Virus record (IMG/VR): IMGVR_UViG_3300022542_001471
Span: 1 to 33,564 of that record
Length of the DNA stretch: 33,564 bases
From: a virus
Direction: 5' to 3' (one strand)
In this document: piece by piece, positions 29,221 through 33,564 of the stretch
How the letters are laid out: each line of letters starts with the position of its first letter
How positions within the stretch are numbered: the stretch's first letter is position 1
The notes under the pieces: model-generated
Databases searched by the model: none
What the model saw: only the letters and a program-made list of their open reading frames with translations
Told to the model about the DNA's origin: nothing
Made by a program: the position numbers and the translations under genes

Positions 29221-31416
29221 TTAAGCGAATGCCTGGATCATTATTTTAATACCTGTCTGGCCACGATTAGATGTGATATTAAAAGTGTGTGAAGTCTGAT
29301 TAGCGGTATAAATAGACATCACAGCCCATGCATTACGGGCATCTGCAACTGATTCTGTTCTTGTATAAGTTGAATCTAAGACTGTTCCCCATTCATCGAT
29401 CAATGAAATAGTACATGCAAAAACTTGAGTTGTAGCTCCTTTTCCCCATATAAACAAATCATCGCCAACCTCAATTCCGCTTATAGTACAAGAAGTTGCA
29501 GAGCAATAAGTGCTGTTTCTTAAATCACCCGTCGCTGTGACTGAAGCCCAAGAGTTATCACCTCTTAGATATGTTGAGCTTGATGGAGTACCAGTAATGC
29601 CAATTTGCGTATCGAGTTCTGTTAAAGTATTCAATTCTTCTTCTGAAATATAATCTGTATCAAGATCTCCTGATGTTACACACGAAGTACACAAAGATTG
29701 CCAGTTCGCAATCGATGCTATAGCGTCATTGATCGCATCACCACCATCACACAAATCAACGCTTCCAGTTATTTCTGCACAACTCTTACAATCCCAATTA
29801 TCAGCACCTGTTTTGAAAAGTAAATCGTTATTTGAACACAAAACATTATCTGGTTTTATCTCATCAGCAAATATCAAATCATCATTGAAAGTCCCTGACG
29901 CTGCAAAAGTATGTGTTCCTGTCCATTCAAAGGTAAGACCTTCATTTAGTTCATCATCGCTGATAGAATTAGCGGGAACAGTTATTCCTGTTAAGAAAGT
30001 TGGATTAGTTGCGAAGACCCATTTGCCCGTGCCTGTTTCATCAGAAACTCTTGAAGCCCAGTTAGCAGAAGTCGTTGCATCGATATTAGAATAAATATGA
30101 TTGTGTGAATCATCATCGACAGATGGACTGGCCCATGTGCCTCCAAGATCTCCAGCAGGACTTGCTCCGCCATCGAAATTAAATGTTGTACTTACTAAAG
30201 TTATTGCATTTCCTCCAAGATAAGTTGTATCATCATCAGCTTCACAAGCCAGATTATTTCCAGAAACATATAAATGGTTTCCTGCTCCGCAAACTGTATT
30301 AAAATCAATTTTAAGTTCAGTAATTTCATCAGTACTGATCACTGTATCTAAATCTGTGCCTGTGTTCCAATAGCTTGATTGATTGCCAGTCCAATAAGGA
30401 TCGGTTTCTGTAATTGTGATTCCTGTAAGCTGACTTCCATCTCCAAAGAAATAATCTATAGTTAAATTAGAATTAGTAAAATTAAAGACATAACTTCCAG
30501 AATCAGAATCACCAGCTATGTCCCAATAAGTATTTAGATCTGTTTCAATATCTGCATCATCTACGTCGAGAATGTACTCTGGTATTATCCATTCTCCTGC
30601 TGTTACATTTGCCCAGGAAACTGCTAGAATTTCAGCATCTGTTGATGTCCAGGAAGAATTGTAAGCAGAAAAATTAGCAGACCACAAGGGTTCTGCAATA
30701 GTTGAATATAAAGTATCAGCATAAGTTTTATTGAATGTAGCAAAGGTTGAATTCCAGAATGTAAAAGGATTTGATTTAAGATAGTAGCTTGATTGATTAG
30801 CAGTCCATAAAGGATCAGATTCAATTGTGCAGCTCAAGATTCCGGTCGCGCCAGTTTTAATGAATTCGCAGCTTGTAAGAGTCGTCATTCTGAAAAAAGT
30901 TCCTGCAAGCTCGAAACCACCTGCTGCAGAGATATAAAGATCTCCATCTGTTTGTTCATAGATAGCAGATGAATTATCAAGCTGATTAATGAAATAAATT
31001 CTCGGACTTTCACCGACCCCATCATCCAGCGTGAGAGAGCCAGTCATCGTGTCCCCGGCATCTTCTACATAATCTTTTAGATCTGAAATTTGAGATTCTG
31101 TGATTGCAATTGCTGCACAAGAAAGCGTATCACCCAACGCAGAGATGTACTGGCCAGACGTGCATGTTGAAGGGTACCCTATCAAATAAGACCAGGTCAA
31201 AATTCCTTTAAGCCAGGAAGAAGTAAGATTCCCATCGATCTTTGCCGAACCAGTAATATTCAATTCACCATAATCTCCTCCGAGCCACGCTGTCGTATTT
31301 GTCAAATTTCCAAACTCCGACGGTGCACCATAAGTTGAATAGGATGCTGCAAAATGTATACAAAGTGCACCGAGCATAGCGAGTATACAAAGCAAAATAA
31401 ATATGAGTTTTTTCAT
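29221..31416 (-). CDS. Exported fibre-like protein 1
   Basis: The 731 residues start with a signal peptide, MKKLIFILLCILAMLGALCI, then a beta-rich, Asn-glycosylation-rich body. Fibre-type phrases include DAGDTMTGSLTL, FFGDGSQLTGITITETDPYW, STYLRGDNSWASVTA and GGTWASP. Segments are shared with fibre-like protein 2, showing module exchange. The C-terminal domain (TATGDLRNSTYCSATSC onward) is a compact beta domain that may bind the receptor. The start overlaps the portal stop (ATGA). Confidence 0.75.
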   Translation of the reverse strand: MKKLIFILLCILAMLGALCIHFAASYSTYGAPSEFGNLTNTTAWLGGDYGELNITGSAKIDGNLTSSWLKGILTWSYLIGYPSTCTSGQYISALGDTLSCAAIAITESQISDLKDYVEDAGDTMTGSLTLDDGVGESPRIYFINQLDNSSAIYEQTDGDLYISAAGGFELAGTFFRMTTLTSCEFIKTGATGILSCTIESDPLWTANQSSYYLKSNPFTFWNSTFATFNKTYADTLYSTIAEPLWSANFSAYNSSWTSTDAEILAVSWANVTAGEWIIPEYILDVDDADIETDLNTYWDIAGDSDSGSYVFNFTNSNLTIDYFFGDGSQLTGITITETDPYWTGNQSSYWNTGTDLDTVISTDEITELKIDFNTVCGAGNHLYVSGNNLACEADDDTTYLGGNAITLVSTTFNFDGGASPAGDLGGTWASPSVDDDSHNHIYSNIDATTSANWASRVSDETGTGKWVFATNPTFLTGITVPANSISDDELNEGLTFEWTGTHTFAASGTFNDDLIFADEIKPDNVLCSNNDLLFKTGADNWDCKSCAEITGSVDLCDGGDAINDAIASIANWQSLCTSCVTSGDLDTDYISEEELNTLTELDTQIGITGTPSSSTYLRGDNSWASVTATGDLRNSTYCSATSCTISGIEVGDDLFIWGKGATTQVFACTISLIDEWGTVLDSTYTRTESVADARNAWAVMSIYTANQTSHTFNITSNRGQTGIKIMIQAFA

Positions 31417-32981
31417 TTGATCTCTACTTCCTTGACCAGGACCTGCACTCCTTTTGGAACATCAAAGTGTTTTAATTTTTCGAACATCTCGACAATTTCA
31501 AATTCATACGCAAAGAGTTTTTTCTTGCCAGGCCACCATTCTTTTCTCTCTTCATCTGAAACCCTATGAGCATACCGAAGCTGAATAAAATCATTGACAT
31601 CGATTTCCCTCGGCTCCCTGAGTTTTATGACTCCGAAAACTTTGTCTTCAGAGAGCAGGAACATTTCTTTTCCAACATATTTCCTGAGCATCTTCATGCC
31701 TGTCTCAGATTTTATGATCTGTTTTTTATCACCTTCGTAAATCAGGTTTGCATGCGGCTGCACAAGATACAGGCCAGGAAGTTTCTTTTCTGCAAAATGC
31801 TGGAGACCTCTTTTCTCGCGACCGGATTCCTCGTGCTCCTCTTTGACAGTCGCTGGTTTGAATTCACCGAGAATTAACTCCGGGATTTCTTTAATGTGAT
31901 TTGCCTTCATCAGAGGCTCAAGGATTTCTTTTTCAAAGAATAATTTTAATTTCTCCTGGGATGGTTTTATAGAAGGCTGAATTGGTTTCTGAAGCTCAAG
32001 AGCTGAAGCACGGGAAAGTTCCCTGGCAGAGCCCATGAGAAAGAATCTTGGAAGTCCTGAGCCGGAAGTGATCATGTCTATGAAAGTGTCTGTGTAATCC
32101 GAGCCTTTGCCGATAGAAAATGCTTCCATGAGCTTGACTTTATAATTTGGGGGATGGATAAATTCAGACTTGTAATTCAGGCCTCTGACTTCTTTTGCAG
32201 CATCATCAAGCTGCGCTTTTGTTGGGGGTCTACCCTCTTGCGCTCCTGAAACAGTTATATCATAGAGAGGGAATCCGTGCCTGAAGATTGCAGAAGCAAT
32301 TCCTTCCTCGATATTCATCAACCTCCACGTGGTCTTGTAGATTGGCTCGAGCAAAGACAAGCCAAGGATTTCATCACCGATCTGATTGAACACAAGATAT
32401 TTTATGTCATCAAAAGCGTGCTCTTTTTTCTTATTCTGATTTTCCAGTTCCTCAAGCCACCCGACAGGATTTCCAGATTCATCAACCTTGACCAAGGATT
32501 TTTCTCCGTGCTGCCTGAGAAGATCCATTGAAATCGGATGAACATTTTTCAAACCGAGGTAGTTCATGTGCTTTTTATCCCAGAGCGGCTCGACAAATCC
32601 TGTACCAAAAACATCTGTAACAATCCAGAGATCTCTCAGCCACGACTTTAAGAATGTAAGGCCTCCAGAAGGATGGAGATTTTTCAACATTTCTGCAATG
32701 ACTTTTTGAGCTGCCGTGTCTTCTGTCTTAATCTCAACAGAGGGCACACCGATTGAGGAACGCAGCCTGCACATCTGGAAAAGCGTAGGATGCCTTCGAT
32801 AAATAGTATAGAGAAGCTTCTTTCCTTTCTTAGTATGGAAATCAATATCATCAAACTTGAAAGTCTCGAGTGCCTGCGCTGACAAATATGTTGCTGGTTT
32901 CTTCGGGAAGATCTTTGAGAGGAAGTTCGTGAAGCGCGCTCCGGGAGAAACAACTTTGTCAGCAGCTTTTTTTGCAGCCAT
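31413..32981 (-). CDS. Portal protein with C-terminal PUA/ASCH-like domain
   Basis: The product has 522 residues from MAAKKA. It forms the dodecameric DNA channel at one head vertex. The body matches phage portals (SWLRDLWIVTDVFGTGFVEP; VFNQIGDEILGLSLLEPIYK; wing and stem helices; SGSGLPRFFLMGSARELSRA). The last 95 residues or so (KEMFLLSEDKVFGVIKL; AHRVSDEERKEWWPGKKKLF) form a separate domain resembling ASCH/PUA-like barrels and not part of usual portals. ATG at 32981 is chosen because a TATA box lies 20-32 bases upstream; the frame starting 28 codons earlier crosses that promoter. Confidence 0.85.
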   Translation of the reverse strand: MAAKKAADKVVSPGARFTNFLSKIFPKKPATYLSAQALETFKFDDIDFHTKKGKKLLYTIYRRHPTLFQMCRLRSSIGVPSVEIKTEDTAAQKVIAEMLKNLHPSGGLTFLKSWLRDLWIVTDVFGTGFVEPLWDKKHMNYLGLKNVHPISMDLLRQHGEKSLVKVDESGNPVGWLEELENQNKKKEHAFDDIKYLVFNQIGDEILGLSLLEPIYKTTWRLMNIEEGIASAIFRHGFPLYDITVSGAQEGRPPTKAQLDDAAKEVRGLNYKSEFIHPPNYKVKLMEAFSIGKGSDYTDTFIDMITSGSGLPRFFLMGSARELSRASALELQKPIQPSIKPSQEKLKLFFEKEILEPLMKANHIKEIPELILGEFKPATVKEEHEESGREKRGLQHFAEKKLPGLYLVQPHANLIYEGDKKQIIKSETGMKMLRKYVGKEMFLLSEDKVFGVIKLREPREIDVNDFIQLRYAHRVSDEERKEWWPGKKKLFAYEFEIVEMFEKLKHFDVPKGVQVLVKEVEIK

Positions 32982-32999
32982 GCCTTTTAGAAAATGCCT

Positions 33000-33013
33000 G
33001 ATATATAAATATT
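33000..33013 (-). promoter_or_regulatory. TATA box of the portal promoter
   Basis: Minus-strand AATATTTATATATC ends 19 bases before ATG 32981. No Shine-Dalgarno site is needed if the message is leaderless. Confidence 0.7.
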
Positions 33014-33084
33014 TTGTGGTTCGGTTTTCAAATTCAAATCGGTGCGCGAGGTCACCAGGAATCATTATATAGACCCCCTAAAAC

Positions 33085-33340
33085 CTGTTTTCTATACGAT
33101 TGTACTATACAACTGTACAATTATCCAACTATACAACTGTTACAATTATTACAACAATGCAACTGTACAACTGTTACAACTGTTACAATAATACAATTGT
33201 ACTCTACAACTGTACAACTGTACAACTGTACAATTATTACAACTATTACAATTATTACAACTATTACAATTATTACAACTATACAACAATTGCAATTGCA
33301 TTACAACTATATAACTACTGCAACTGTACAATTATATGTA
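33085..33340. repeat. Expanded AT-rich 9-bp tandem repeat tract
   Basis: The tract is built from TACAAYTRT-like units. Six perfect alternating units (TACAATTAT / TACAACTAT) run from 33229 to 33282, with degenerate copies on both sides. It lies between terminase and portal genes on the circular map, where packaging sites often sit. No protein gene is credible here. Confidence 0.8.
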
Positions 33341-33502
33341 CCTATGGATATGTACCTATACAAATGGTCTCTTCTACTCTGCTTCTCTCTCCTTCTTACG
33401 AACATATTTCCTTTTCATCTTCGCTCTTTTCTTTCCTTTATTTACAGCCATCTTAATATTTATCCTTTTAAGCAGCACCCTCAACATCTTCTCTGCTTCG
33501 AT

Positions 33503-33564
33503 CTACTCTCTGCCTTCCCATGTATTTGTAACAATCAGCATTGGCTCTTCAAACGGACTTTTGA
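33503..33564 (-). CDS. terL: Terminase large subunit, C-terminal fragment at contig edge
   Basis: This is the last 20 codons and stop of the terminase gene in its second, diverged copy. The residue before WEGRE is Thr here and Pro in the complete gene, so the two ends differ at protein level. Confidence 0.85.
   Translation of the reverse strand, partial: KSPFEEPMLIVTNTWEGRE

Larger units (their letters stand above)
32964..33564. repeat. Right copy of the terminal direct repeat
   Basis: It corresponds to 1-462 with the same gene ends. It lacks the tRNA-like block and has a longer tandem tract. Counting from either anchor, the circular unit is 32,963 to 33,102 bases. Confidence 0.9.

Noticed and set aside
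32982-33065. 28-codon N-terminal extension of the portal
   Set aside because: It would be translated across the TATA box and the variable repeat, and the extension is interrupted by the tRNA-like block in the other copy.

Overview
The window looks like a nearly complete genome of a small archaeal virus, or a provirus excised in assembly. It carries HK97-type head genes on a circular or circularly permuted map of about 33.0 kb. The first 462 bases and the last 601 bases are two diverged copies of the same stretch: portal start, intergenic region, 3' end of the terminase gene. Joining the ends makes one continuous minus-strand genome in which the terminase gene leads into the portal gene. The archaeal assignment rests on TATA-like boxes (TTTAAATA, TTTATATA and similar) about 20-30 bases before many start codons with no leader, on T-rich terminators, and on AbrB-type, zinc-ribbon and histone-like small proteins. 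Shine-Dalgarno sites (GGAGG) occur mainly inside operons. The host phylum cannot be fixed from this sequence; several small-protein motifs and Cys-rich secreted repeats remind me of DPANN archaea, which is recollection and not a search result.

Layout. 32981 down to 14139 is the virion module in transcription order: portal with a PUA/ASCH-like tail; two large exported fibre-like proteins and several Cys-rich or membrane-anchored proteins; a 1079-residue nucleotidyltransferase, ATP-dependent ligase and phosphoesterase fusion; prohead protease plus scaffold; major capsid protein; a beta-helix protein; small proteins; two LamG adhesin-like paralogues with a third stub; connector-like proteins; a holin-like protein. 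14068 down to 7264 is a dense early/accessory operon of about 24 small overlapping genes. It opens with an AbrB-like protein and includes HTH proteins, zinc-binding miniproteins, a histone-fold miniprotein, a PD-(D/E)xK nuclease and a possible ssDNA-binding protein. It ends at a T-rich terminator. 6779 down to 4911 is a second regulated operon headed by an AbrB-like gene with operator-like repeats at its promoter. 4732 to 4122 holds a small beta-barrel protein and a winged-helix regulator. 3554-3856 is a lone gene. 2642 to 2018 is a three-gene operon, and 1846 to 401 is the terminase.

The most striking non-coding stretch is 2675-3448. It is GC-rich in an AT-rich genome, has no convincing gene, and is packed with perfect helices, including a three-tier arm at 2963-3040 and a 14-bp stem enclosing a 9-bp hairpin at 3387-3448. 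It is the best candidate for a previously undescribed element, most simply a large structured RNA. A smaller structured element sits at 11226-11378.

No DNA polymerase, primase, replicative helicase, integrase, small terminase or tape-measure protein was recognised. Replication is therefore probably left to the host, and the particle is more likely short-tailed or built on an unfamiliar tail than a long-tailed siphovirus. All functional statements come from reading motifs by eye; no database search was run.
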